In this document: positions 12,217-22,979 of the stretch, one piece after another
Position numbering within the stretch: position 1 is the stretch's first letter
Layout of the letters: each line of letters opens with the position of its first letter
Assembly: GCF_036785885.1 (NCBI RefSeq)
Contig: NC_092329.1
Coordinates: 8,370,001 to 8,434,000, forward strand
Source: Coffea arabica
Taxonomy: Eukaryota > Streptophyta > Magnoliopsida > Gentianales > Rubiaceae
Direction of reading: 5' to 3'
Length of the DNA: 64,000 bases
Translations under genes and position numbers: made by a program
The notes under the pieces: generated by a model
What the model saw: the letters and a program-made list of their open reading frames with translations, nothing else
Told to the model about the DNA's origin: nothing
Database searches by the model: none

Positions 12217-12930
12217 AACTTAATATTATAGTTAGTAATTGTTGGTAACGTAAATGTATAATATATGATTGTATGTATCATTCATCAATGTTATGTGTTT
12301 TAAGCATTTTAATAAATGTATGTATCATTTACAAAGGTTATGTGTTCTAATAAATTTATTTTTTAGGTCACAAGTATAAAAGTTAAATTTGTACTAATGT
12401 AGCATAATCTTTGAAAACTATAGTAAATTTACCCACATATTAAGTTTTGTGAGATTCAAATATATTTTGTATCATTTACAATATGGATTTATATGCACAT
12501 TTTTTTTTATCAAACTTACTTTTAATTGGCAAATAGTATGTAAATTATTATAAAATGTCATTTTATAATAATCATAATTTTTATAGGTGAATGGTATATA
12601 AACTGCTAAAATTGCCAATTTATAAATGATCAAATCTTACTACTTTATGGCATATATTAGTTTGGTCAACTAAAAAATTATCGTAATTAAGTGTACGTTG
12701 GTTGTTGATTTGAAATTTGCACCCCCGTCACTATTTTGTTATTTCTACCACAAGTTTTTCTAATCAAAGTAAAACAAAGTCAAATATCTTTTCCTTTTGT
12801 ATGTAGTATTTATATTTAGTAAAAAATTAATAAACCATGATTACATTTCATAATTTCTAATGAAATTAGTAACATTTTCTAAATAAATTGGAATAATTTG
12901 TAAAATATGTTATTTTTTTAACAATATAAT
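12217..12930. repeat. AT-rich repeat remainder
   Basis: The sequence resumes the repeat interrupted by the LINE. Phrases such as GTATCATTTACAAAGGTTATGTGTTC (cf. the segment near 10288-10315) recur at about 12270-12300 and 12323-12350. No coding potential was recognised. Confidence 0.4.
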
Positions 12931-12933
12931 TAC

Positions 12934-13607
12934 GGGTGGCAATCGGGTCCAAATCGGAGTGGCGGGTCAGGTTGAGATCCAGGTATAATAGAAAAGTGGT
13001 TGACCCGAACTTGACCCCCCAACCCAAAACGGGTCAGGATATCTAACCAGAATCTGAAAATTCCAGGTTGTCGGACTGGCGGGACGACCCGAATGACCCA
13101 AAACTTAATTTTAATTTATTTATTTACCACTGTAATTTCTAATTCGCACAAGACTAATTACATAATCAAGTAATAAAAATTTAAATAAATAATCCCAAAC
13201 CAAATCTAAAATAAATTAAAAACACTGTAAAAGTGTTTTATTCCAAACCAAATATAAAATAAATAAAAGCAGTATAAAAGTAAAAAATAATATAATACAT
13301 TATTTGTCCAAATATAATAATTTCAATTTCAAATAAGTTAAATAAATTCATTTAGGATTAAGTGATTAATGCATTTGAAAAAAAAAGAATAACTTAGTTT
13401 AGTTAGGTAAAATAATTTTTAATTCATAAACAGGTGTTCGGGTCGTATCGGATCACCCACGGTCTAACCCGAATTCGACCCGTTTTCTTTTCGGGTTTGT
13501 CGGATTCGACTCGATTCTGACCCGAACCCGTGAAACTTCAATCCGAATCAATTAATTTCGTGTTAGGTTCATATCGTGTTTTCAGGTCGTTCATGGTAAT
13601 GCACCCC
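12934..13607. mobile_element. Possible TIR element with GGGTC-rich ends
   Basis: A sharp rise in GC at both ends (GGGTGGCAATCGGGTC at the left, ATGGTAATGCACCCC at the right) brackets an AT-rich middle. Phrases like TGACCCGAAC and its complement GGGTCGT/CGGGTTTG occur in opposite orientations near the two ends. This arrangement is common in plant intergenic repeats. Terminal complementarity is imperfect, and an 8-bp target duplication (ATAATTAC / ATAATGGT) is only partial. Confidence 0.4.
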
Positions 13608-14640
13608 ATAATGGTAATTTTTTGTGGTGAATAATTATAAATGTCAGTGTAACTGTTATCTTTACTTGCATGGTTAACTCACTAATTCTATTATGGTGTC
13701 ATGAATTTTCAGTTTCAATCCGAGACTGAACGTTTTAACATTGCAATGGAATTGGTCCTACACCGTAAGAATGCATGGGGATTTCTTCTACAAGATCATT
13801 TGCAGAGAAGATGAACAATAAAAGTATTCATAGTTGGGAAAAATTCTAATTCATCTTGGCTATTTCTAGCTGAATGCCAAGTACTTTATAAGGCAGAAGA
13901 ATGTGCTTTATATTTGCTATTCTCCTATCTTACTAAATGTGCTTTATATTTGAAGAGAGAAGCGGTATTCTCCTGAGTGCATATGACAAACACTAATTTG
14001 CTGCGAGACTAATGGGATATACCTGTGATAAAAGGAAAAGTGATCCATCCATTGTCATTTTTTTGGCGGGATTGGACAGTTGAGCTGCTTGGTTCTTCTA
14101 TGTCCATGGATGCAGGAATTAACTGTTAATATGATGCAGCAGCCGAGCTAAAAGTTTGTCCCATTATTCCTAATGGCAGATTGTCATTAAATAGAAAGGT
14201 GGATTAGTTGTTTATTTATAGAGGACGTGGGAAGATACTATTTGTTTGGACCTCTGCTAATGGCTTACGGTGGAAATCGCGGCACTTAAATTCACAAAGG
14301 CCGATGCTCTCTCATAAAAGTGCCGTCAGTCTACATAGGAAAGCAACACACTTTTTTTTGGGTCGGAACGAAACGATACATTCGTTTCGGAGTAAAAACT
14401 TCTAATGCTCGCAGAAATAAATAAGAGTACGTGCTCCTACGACAGAATGGATGTTACACCGCTATTAATGTGGTAAGGGCATCCTCCATAGTACTTTATA
14501 GCAAAATGTAGCATGTAGTAAGTAGCTGCTTATATAAAACTACCGAGGTTTAGAAGTGGTTAAGCATTAGAACAACTACTGCATAATAGTCCCTGACTAA
14601 GCTGAACAAAATGTGACAGGGTCACAACTACAAAAGTAGT
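13608..14640. other. Intergenic, no gene recognised
   Basis: No supported coding sequence. A short direct repeat, TGTGCTTTATATTTG, occurs near 13903 and 13939. Confidence 0.3.
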
Positions 14641-14689
14641 AGCGCAATCAGAAAACACCTATAACAACTAAGACAAAAAGAGAGACTGT

Positions 14690-14795
14690 GTCCGATGCAC
14701 CCCATGTTTGACTAGAACCATCCATATGGAATTTCATGATTAATGCTAATCTTCCCTGCTTCCTTTCACTTATTCCATCCCGTTGAGATATCCAG
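14690..14795 (-). pseudogene. Exon-like coding fragment, family not recognised
   Basis: After a polypyrimidine tract and TTTTTTTTCAG on the minus strand, the frame reads DWISQRDGISERKQGRLAL and continues MKFHMDGSSQTWGASD before turning into low-value sequence. The composition looks like genuine protein, unlike most open frames nearby, but I do not recognise the family and see no partner exons. It may be a relic exon or part of a longer gene whose other exons I missed. Confidence 0.3.
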
Positions 14796-15065
14796 TCCTG
14801 AAAAAAAACATGACTTTCAGTTTTAGCATATCTGGAAGCGGAAATAACCAAATGATGACAAGAATAACAGTAAAACGTATGCGTGCTTCAAGCCCCTAAG
14901 CTTTAGCAGCAGAACAAGCCATGTGAGAAACATTTCTATAGTAAACCACCTGTACCAATTTTAATGCTCGAAACAATCGAAGTAGATAATTCATTTATTT
15001 GAGAACATAAGAATAAAAATCAAGAATACGGCTGTAAGCCACAAGAACAACTCAGAGAAACCAGT

Positions 15066-15381
15066 AATTTTTTTTTACTTAAATATGTACATTTTTTACT
15101 TTTAGTATTAGTAAGTTTGATTCAACCATAAGTAAATTTTGTCAAATAATAAGTAAATTAAATTATTCAAAGTGTAAATTTCTATTCCTGACTAAAACTT
15201 ATCTTTCAGGCATATACTTACTAGTTTTAATTAAAAACTTACTAAAGTTAATATTAATTATTTTAATATAATATTTAAAAAAGTCGCTAAAAATTTTGAT
15301 CTGTCACTAAAGGTAATAGAAACCTATAATAGTAGGTTTCCCTAATATCGTTACTGTAACTATAGGCACTGTAGCATTGTC
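15066..15381. mobile_element. AT-rich MITE-like element, copy 1
   Basis: About 315 bp, roughly 90% identical to 18751-19057. Shared landmarks in order are ATGTACATTTTTTACTTTTA, AGTAAATTTTGTCAAATA, ATACTTACTAGTTTTAATTA, the hairpin at 15319-15340 and CTATAGGCACTGTAGCAT. Its right end resembles the left end of the long-TIR element at 9880, so both belong to one family. There is no coding sequence. Confidence 0.65.
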
Positions 15382-17027
15382 CCTAAAGGAAAAGACTGAT
15401 CATCAACTAACATGTCATAATAATTATGAATCTTAAAATTAATTTTCCAGTCAGCCCACCCAAACTGAAATCGCGCAAATTTAACACATGTTTCACACCA
15501 TAAACACCTGCAAATGCTAAAGCAAGTCACTCCTATCTATCTACAGGAAAAGTAGTCGTAAATTCTCAGTTTTTACTTCAACCTCAATAATTGAAAACTT
15601 TGCTTACCAATAAAAATAAAAATAAAAATAATAATAATTACAATAATAAGCAACGCAATTACACATTTTTGACTATATATGATAAATCGACCGGAACTGA
15701 TCAGTGGTCTAAATAATGGTATTCCCAAGTCACTTTTACACAAATTGATGCTTAATTCCTTGACTTTGAGGGAGACTATCTGAAAATTTTATGAAGGAAA
15801 TCATACTACATATAGAGCAGAGATTAGTTCACTTAGCTGAGCCTTAATTAACCATATGTTATCTGAATTTTCCTTCAGAAGATTCCAAAAAGAACTGATT
15901 CCTAGCCACGAGATCCCCCCCCCATCACAAAAAAAAAACTCTTTAGACAGCAGGGCAGGGATTCACGAAGACTCCATATATTAATGAAATTCATACATAC
16001 TTCTAATTTAGGCAAGAGATTATGCATTCTAATTGATGTGTACATGCTAATGTAATTGAACCAAACATGCAGCTCCAGGACGGTGCTTTCTTGCTCAGGA
16101 GTCAGGATTCATTCATTTGGAGTATTTTAGCTAGTAATGACAAGTTTACAAGAAATGAGTTTGATTGTACTTGCTACCTATCCCATTGGCGTAAACCCCC
16201 AAATTTTTGACTTCAATACACAAAGTCGTATTTTTTGGACAAAAAAAAAGAGAATACACATAATTGTATTTATGAATACTTCAATCACTATGCTTGTCTT
16301 ATTATGGAGCTTGGAGTCATCTTAATTGTCCATATCTTATGATTGAGAGTGGCGCAAGACTCCTTCCTAGCAAGTAAGCAGTGGTAATTAATATGTATGG
16401 ATGAAACTTGGACCGATTCCCACAGACATCCAAGCCAAGTAACCCAAATCATTAATATGACCTTCAAACCACATATATACATACACTTTCTTTGTTTAAT
16501 TGAAGGACAATGTTAGAGGGCCCCAGTGGAATCTTAGTCAATAAAACCACATTTATCCATTGATATATTTACGCCATTGGGCTGCAGCCGGCTGACCATT
16601 ATCTTAAGTGCAATATTGTGATGGATTGTAGATTTCAATGATTATTATACTTTTGGCAAAATTTTTTTTCAAATGTCAATAATCTATGTCTTTACCTACT
16701 CTTGCTCCTAAATAACGAGGAAAAGGACAATTCTAACTGGATTATTAGGAATAGAAAGAGACTAAATTACCTTTGAATTAGACGGATGCCCTATGACACC
16801 TGTTGGATTTAAAAAAATTACATAAAGTGACAATTGATAGAAGGCAAGATTCAAAACTCTGACCTCCCAACTCACAAAATCTTAAAGTACTTTTTGTGGT
16901 TTAACAAGTAGCGTACATATGCAGGTATCATCTATCCTTGCATCTTTTTCATGATAAGAAATCTATCTGGTCATTTCTTTCCCTCCAGCTTGCGTTTTTC
17001 TCAACCCAGTCGGAAGCCATTGAAAGC
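15382..17027. other. Intergenic; upstream of SDR pseudogene
   Basis: Mostly AT-rich with no supported gene. Around 16800-16915 a stretch containing TGACAATTGATAGAAGGCAA resembles one at about 62008-62035 (TGACAATTGATAGGAGGTAA), so a dispersed repeat, possibly SINE-derived, is present. The part just before 17028 would be the 5' flank of the SDR pseudogene. Confidence 0.35.
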
Positions 17028-17624
17028 ATGGCAAGTGCCAGTGAACAATTGAGTGGTAGGTGGTCTCTTAATAGAATGACTGCCCTTGTTACTGGTGGCA
17101 CCAGAGGCATTGGGTAAGCAAATTTCTTCAAATATAGTTCCTGGTATTTATATTTATATCCAAAAATTAGTAAAATCATTTCAACATTAGTTTTCTCATT
17201 CACTCCTCAAAAGGGTATGTTAACTGTTAACAACCAATTGGACAACTTTTAATGAGCAGAAAAACCTACTCAATCACGGTCATATCTCGTTTCGTATACA
17301 TAAATCCTTACTTCCTTCACTTGTTCTAGTATATATGTGCGATTATGTCCCTAGTAGCTTTAATGCAACATCCAAAATGCGTGTCCCCATTTTAACTATT
17401 TGACCCAAAATTTCAGGCATTCCATAGTGGAAGAGTTGGCAGGATTTGGAGCCATAGCATACACATGTTCATGAAACCAAAAGGAACTTAATGAAAGGCT
17501 GCAAGAATGGGGAGCAAAGGGTTTCAAAGTTTATGGTTCAACTTGCGATAAGGCTTCAAGAACAGAAAGAGAGGAACTAATAAAGAACGTCTCTTCCACC
17601 TTCGACGGCAAGCTGAACTTACTG
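17028..17624 (+). pseudogene. Tropinone-reductase-like SDR pseudogene
   Basis: Exon 1 (17028-17113) encodes MASASEQLSGRW and the NADP-binding motif VTGGTRGIG, ending at GG|GTAAGC. Exon 2 (17417-17624) continues HSIVEELAGFGA to DGKLNLL|GTAAGT in matching phase. An in-frame TGA at 17472-17474 follows TCS, where family members usually have Arg; a single C-to-T change of CGA explains it. No later exon with the NNAG or YxxxK catalytic motifs was found downstream. Living relatives are short-chain dehydrogenases that reduce small ketones. This copy is both truncated and stopped. Confidence 0.85.
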
Positions 17625-18740
17625 GTAAGTACAAACTCTGATCCATAAAAATGGTTGGTCCATCTATTTCTTGACTTGTTAAAGAATCATAAACATCATC
17701 TCTGTTTAGAGTTTTAGTATATGCATCCAGAGTAATTCTTAGGGGAAATATTTCCGATATCTTGGTTTGAATTAATTTCCCAAATGCGGACTGCAGTGCA
17801 GATATTTTGTAGGATGTGCCGGCTGAAAGTGAATGATATGCTTAAAAAGGAGTAATTTAAGAAGCCTCCCATCAGATTTTTAACAATTTGACTGCCATTT
17901 CTATTTGGCAATTAGAACTTTTAATTTTCTCACCCGCACAGAGTAGCAATCATAACACAGAAATTTCTCTTTGACATTTCACCAAACATCTTATATGCAT
18001 TCACAAATTAATCACATTTAACTTAAACGCCTAGTCTCAAGTCCTTTTCTAGATGTTTCATATGACTATTAAGCATATTTTACCCGTAGACAATCAAAAC
18101 TACAACCATTTCCTAGATGTTTCAGTGGACATTTTCAGCCCCAAAATTGCAATAAAATCTTCAAATTCTCAGCCTTGATTTCGCAAGAAAATCTTGACAA
18201 ACAAAACAAATAAAATATAAATAAATTACAGCAATATAATCAAACGATTTCAAGAGGACATGATGGTCTAACCTCGTCACTGCTCTTTTTCATATACTCT
18301 TTGATTGGCTACCACCGTCGCAAACCCTTTTGTTGTGTCTGCATATGGCAGCACCCAAAAACAGCCGATCAACACCCAAAAAACGGAATCAGATTCGGAG
18401 AATTTATTAATTGGTCACCCGGAGGACCCTGTTCCCAACGTAAATGATGAGTTGAATCGAAGTAACAGATGCTCCCTTTTATTGTGTCTGCATATGGCAG
18501 CACTCAAAAACAGTCGATCGATGAGAAAGGATATAGGGAAAGTTTGAACTAAAGATGAAAATTTTGAAGTGAGAAAATTTATTCAATTGTAACCAAGAGA
18601 AAGTGTAGATCAAAGTGAAAATCTTTGTCTGGGAATTCAATCGTATCGTTGGAACTGAGAACTAAGTAAGAAGAAGGCAGATGACTTTAAAGAGATGAAC
18701 CAAAAGTGTTTCAGGAACCCAAAACCGTTTTCAGAAACTG
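17625..18740. other. Intergenic with a short direct duplication
   Basis: No gene supported. A repeat beginning TTGTGTCTGCATATGGCAGC occurs near 18333 and 18482, about 40 bp each and 149 bp apart, with a few differences. The pieces do not extend a recognisable protein. Confidence 0.35.
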
Positions 18741-18750
18741 GTAACTTTTT

Positions 18751-19057
18751 AACTAGAATATGTACATTTTTTACTTTTAGTATTAGTAAGTTTAATTTAA
18801 ATATAAGTAAATTTTGTCAAATAGTAAGTAAATTAAATTACTCAAAGTGTAAATTTCTATTTCTGATTAAAACTTATCTTTCAGACATATACTTACTAGT
18901 TTTAATTAAAAACTTACTAAAGTTAATATTAATTATTAACATATAATATTTAAAAAGGTCGCCAAAAAAATTGATTTGTCACTAAAGATAATAGAAACCT
19001 ATAATAGTAGGTTTTCCTAATATCGTTACCATAACTATAGGCACTGTAGCATAGTCC
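18751..19057. mobile_element. AT-rich MITE-like element, copy 2
   Basis: Second copy of the element at 15066-15381, in the same orientation and with the same order of landmarks. The subterminal hairpin is at 18994-19015, with one weakened pair. The two copies lie about 3.7 kb apart and flank the SDR pseudogene. Confidence 0.65.
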
Positions 19058-19201
19058 TTTACATGTTTTTTGAACTTAATAGATAACTCCATAATCTATG
19101 CTAATGCCACGAAAATTAACTATTATTATTTGAGAGTTTCTTAATGATTTTACCCAATTTCTTTATAATTAACTCAAGATGGTCCGTTGCCGAGAAATTT
19201 A

Positions 19202-19452
19202 GCTCCGTTTGGATTGATCTTTTTTTAAAAACTCCAATTTTATATACAATACTACAGTAATACACAAATAAAAACAATATCAAAAACATCAAAAACAACG
19301 TTAAAAACATCAAAAATAACCTCAAAAACACAAAAAAAAATAACCTAAAAAAATAAAAAACAACTTCATCTACAGTAAAAGTTTTTCATCTACATAAATA
19401 TAATAAAATATTTCAAAAACACCCCAAAAATAGCTAATTCAAACTGTATAAT
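19202..19452. repeat. MITE-like A-rich element
   Basis: The ends CCGTTTGGATTGATC and (complement of the right end) ACAGTTTGAATTAGC are roughly inverted. The interior is a degenerate tandem array of AAAAACATCAAAAACAA-type units plus CTACAGTA phrases, which is common in plant MITEs. Boundaries are approximate. Confidence 0.4.
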
Positions 19453-20609
19453 CTGTCATGAGAAGTAATTGATCTTTAACCAGTAAAAGTGCTCCAAATA
19501 ACATTATTGAAAAGTTCGTAAATTCTCCATAAAATACAATCTAAATAAGATAATTGGCCAGCCCTTGTTTGGCCAATTGACAGCGTGAGATTCGTCAAAA
19601 ACAAACCTACACTTGCCAAGATGTTGGTTTAAATTTGCCTTGTGGGACTCGAAAAGTAGTTTAATTCAAATTTTCTTCAGGATACTGAGTCATTTAAGAT
19701 CCTTCCTTCAATTCGCTGGCACCTGTCTGGAAAGTGGATTCTAGCCATCTCTCCGTTTCTTCCCATGTATTCTTTCAATCGCAGCTGGAATATTGTGGCT
19801 CAGTCGAAACATATGATTCTCGACGAATAATACACTAGTATTCAGGATTGACAACAAGAATATGTCCACTATTTTCCTTAGCACCAACTTGTTTTATATG
19901 CGCTTGAGGACTAGATGGATGTCAGCATTGTTGTTGTGTGATTTGGAGCTGGTCTTTGGTTGCAAGTTTGATGGTACTCGTGATTTTGTGAATATGCCGA
20001 TGAAGTGTTTGCGCATTTGTCTGAACAACTAGTCTGCGTTTAGATGCATCCTTTTCATGTTAGCTTCATAAAACCTTGTTATTAGCGAAGAAGAAATTTA
20101 GCTGAAATTGGAAAAAAGAAAACATCTTGGTCATGGCTTTCTGGTACTTACGGTTACTAGAAAGCTCGACATATTCAGGAATCAGAAAATTTTATTTAAT
20201 TATACTTTCTTGGATTAAGTTTTTGTAGTAGATTCTCCCAATTCTGATACTGAACTGATGGACAGGGTGTTCGTATTGAATTTTATTTGTTAATTACATT
20301 TTCTTAACAAAATATCACTTCTAATTAATTGTTTCTTTTTGTGCTTAGCATTTTTCAGCTTAGACCTCTCTGGCTTCTGCAATGTCATAATTCTCTTGTG
20401 TATTTGCGTGATGGTGAGTTTTTGATTAAATTGCACCTTTATTCTTTTTCAGGTTTGCATTCTGTGGTTGCCATCCCTCGTTTCATGGTTATAATATTGC
20501 TGCTGAATAGCTGCCAGAATTGGAATTAGAATGCTATGTGGATTGCTGAATCATCTCATTCTTGGAAAGGATTATGGTCTGATTTCTAATCAATTTGAGT
20601 AGATGAACT
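19453..20609 (+). other. Upstream region and probable 5' UTR of PPR gene
   Basis: No separate gene is supported. Pyrimidine-rich stretches and a TTTTTCAG acceptor-like site at about 20446-20453 suggest a 5' UTR intron of the following PPR gene, but this is inference. Confidence 0.3.
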
Positions 20610-22979
20610 ATGCTACATGGAGATATGATGTCTTTCCGGAAACTGGCCTACCATACTCCAAGACTATCTTCTGCATTACTTCAATCACTTGCTACTGGTG
20701 GTTTGAGGACTTATGAGAAATTTTCAGGAGCAGAATGGAGTTGCAGGCCTTCCACCCTGTTCAGGGAATTCAAATCAACCAACTTAATAGAGAAAAGCAA
20801 TTGTTTGGATTTCCAGACAGGCTTTACTCGTTCTTCACTACCTTTTTCTACTGTTGCAGGAACAATTCTTGTCCAGGCTCGAGACCCAGGCAAACTGTGC
20901 CAGGAGTTAGAAGTTGCAATCGAGGAACTCAGACTAAGTGATGCTTGGAATTTATACAAGCAATACATGCATATGGAGGGATTTCCTAGGAAATCAATTG
21001 TCAATGTGCTTGTAGCTACGTTGGTAGAAAGTTTAGATGTTCAATGGCTGGAGAAGGCTTATGCATTGTTTGAACAAGCCTCAGAAGAGCACAAGCAGAA
21101 CCTCTTTGAAAAGGAGACTCTAATTTATCTCTCTTTGGGACTTGCTAGATGTGGACTGCCTGTTCCTTCATCAACTATTCTGAGAAAGCTTATTGAGATG
21201 GAGCAATTTCCACCCATTAATGCTTGGGCTACAATCCTGGCATATATGTCACAGACCTCTCCTGGAGCATACATTGCAGCTGAGTTGGTTCTTGAGATTG
21301 GTTATTTATTCCAGGATGGAAGGGTGGACCCACGTAAAAAGGTCAATGCACCATTGATAGCCATGAAACCCAATACAACTGCATTTAGCATTGCTGTGGC
21401 CGGTTGTCTTCTATTCAATTCTGCTAGGAAAGCCGAGCAACTACTTGACATGGTGCCTCGGATCGGTTTAAAAGTGGATGCTACCTTGTTGATCATTATG
21501 GCTCATGTGTATGAAAATAACGGACGAACAGAAGAGCTGAAGAAGCTTCAGAGGCAAATTGACGAATCTTATGGTGTAAGTGACTTACAGTTTCTCCAGT
21601 TTCATAATTGCTTACTCTCAAGTCATCTAAAAGTCGGGGATCTAGATTCTGCATCTCAAATGGTGCTGGAAATGCTTCACAGGGCAAAGAAAGCGCAAAG
21701 TTCTTTTGGGGCAACCACTTCAGCATTCAAAATGGTAGCAAATGGTAATAGATCATCCTCTGGACATGTTTCTAAAGAGGATTTAGACTGCAGAGAACCA
21801 GATGGAGTGGAATATCCTACACTACGCCCTCTTTTGTCTTTTGAAAATTTCTCTAGAGACAGGAAGTTTTTGAAACTTGAGGCAGAGGCCAAAGAATTAC
21901 TTGATGTTTTGGTTTTCAAGGTACAGAGACAAGTACAATTAATAACTACTGAACATGGTATTCTCCAGCCAACAGAGAGATTGTATGTGAAATTGGTTAA
22001 GGCTTTCTTGGAATCACAGAGGACAAAAGATTTGGCAGAGTTTCTAATCAAAGCCGAGAAAGAAGGTTCTCCAGTTTCTGCAGATAATTCTACCTTAATA
22101 CACGTCATAAAATCATGCATATCCCTTGGATGGTTAGACCAGGCTCATGATCTGCTTGATGAAATGCGCTTGGCAGGTATTAGAACTGGTTCTTCTGTAT
22201 ATGCCGACCTCCTAAAAGCATATTGTAAAGAAAATCGAGCCGGAGAGGTAACATCATTGCTTAGGGATGCCCGTAAAGCTGGAATACAGCTAGATGCAAG
22301 CTGCTATGAAGCATTGATCGAGTCACAGGTGCTCCAAAAGGATACCCAAGGGGCCCTTTGTCTGTTCAAAGAGATGAAAGAGGCTAAAATACGCAGAGGT
22401 GGTCATCAAGATTTTGAGATGCTGGTTAAAGGATGTAGTGAGAGTGGTGAAACTGATCTAATGTCAAAACTCTTGCAGGAAATTAAGGAAGGGCATAAAA
22501 TTGATTGTGGAGTTCATGACTGGAATAATGTTATTCACTTTTTCTGCAAGAAGAGGCTGATGCAGGATGCTGAAAATGCATATAAGAAAATGAAAAGCTT
22601 GGGTCACTCCCCGAATGCACAAACTTTCCACTCTCTTGTAATGGGCTATGCTGCTATTGGGACAAAATATACAGAGGTTACAGAATTATGGGGTCAGATG
22701 AAGGCTCTTGCCTTTTCCAGCAAGATGAAGTTTGATCAGGAACTATTGGATGCTGTGCTTTATACATTTGTGAGGGGTGGGTTCTTCGTTCGAGCCAATG
22801 AAGTTGTTGACATGCTTGAGAGGGGAAACTTGTTCATCGACAAATATAGATACCGAACCCTGTTCCTGAAGTACCATAAAACACTATACAAGGGCAAGGC
22901 TCCAAAGTTTCAGACAGAAAACCAAATGAAAAGAAGAGAAGCAGCTTTGAATTTCAAAAAGTGGGTTGGTCTAAGTTGA
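20610..22979 (+). CDS. Pentatricopeptide repeat (PPR) protein, At1g03100-like
   Basis: A single uninterrupted 789-aa frame, as usual for plant PPR genes. PPR proteins bind organellar RNA and act in processing, stability or translation. The N-terminus (MLHGDMMSFRKLAYHTPRL) is rich in Arg, Ser and Leu with few acidic residues after Met6/Met7, which fits a mitochondrial targeting peptide. Starts at Met6 or Met7 are also possible. Helical-pair repeats are clearest at about residues 250-320 and 510-690 (for example LIHVIKSCISLGWLDQAHDL and TFHSLVMGYAAIG), with divergent spacers between. No E, DYW or SMR domain is present; the tail ends KFKKWVGLS-like (LNFKKWVGLS). Length and ending recall Arabidopsis At1g03100 (about 793 aa) or its paralogue At4g17616, from memory. 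No breaks seen. Confidence 0.88.
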   Translation: MLHGDMMSFRKLAYHTPRLSSALLQSLATGGLRTYEKFSGAEWSCRPSTLFREFKSTNLIEKSNCLDFQTGFTRSSLPFSTVAGTILVQARDPGKLCQELEVAIEELRLSDAWNLYKQYMHMEGFPRKSIVNVLVATLVESLDVQWLEKAYALFEQASEEHKQNLFEKETLIYLSLGLARCGLPVPSSTILRKLIEMEQFPPINAWATILAYMSQTSPGAYIAAELVLEIGYLFQDGRVDPRKKVNAPLIAMKPNTTAFSIAVAGCLLFNSARKAEQLLDMVPRIGLKVDATLLIIMAHVYENNGRTEELKKLQRQIDESYGVSDLQFLQFHNCLLSSHLKVGDLDSASQMVLEMLHRAKKAQSSFGATTSAFKMVANGNRSSSGHVSKEDLDCREPDGVEYPTLRPLLSFENFSRDRKFLKLEAEAKELLDVLVFKVQRQVQLITTEHGILQPTERLYVKLVKAFLESQRTKDLAEFLIKAEKEGSPVSADNSTLIHVIKSCISLGWLDQAHDLLDEMRLAGIRTGSSVYADLLKAYCKENRAGEVTSLLRDARKAGIQLDASCYEALIESQVLQKDTQGALCLFKEMKEAKIRRGGHQDFEMLVKGCSESGETDLMSKLLQEIKEGHKIDCGVHDWNNVIHFFCKKRLMQDAENAYKKMKSLGHSPNAQTFHSLVMGYAAIGTKYTEVTELWGQMKALAFSSKMKFDQELLDAVLYTFVRGGFFVRANEVVDMLERGNLFIDKYRYRTLFLKYHKTLYKGKAPKFQTENQMKRREAALNFKKWVGLS

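Noticed and set aside
18695-19331. Short open frames rich in Phe, Leu, Lys and Ile
   Set aside because: They are products of AT-rich repeat sequence with no protein character.
21677-22120. Minus-strand open frame opposite the PPR gene
   Set aside because: Shadow of the intact PPR coding strand; no protein family resemblance.
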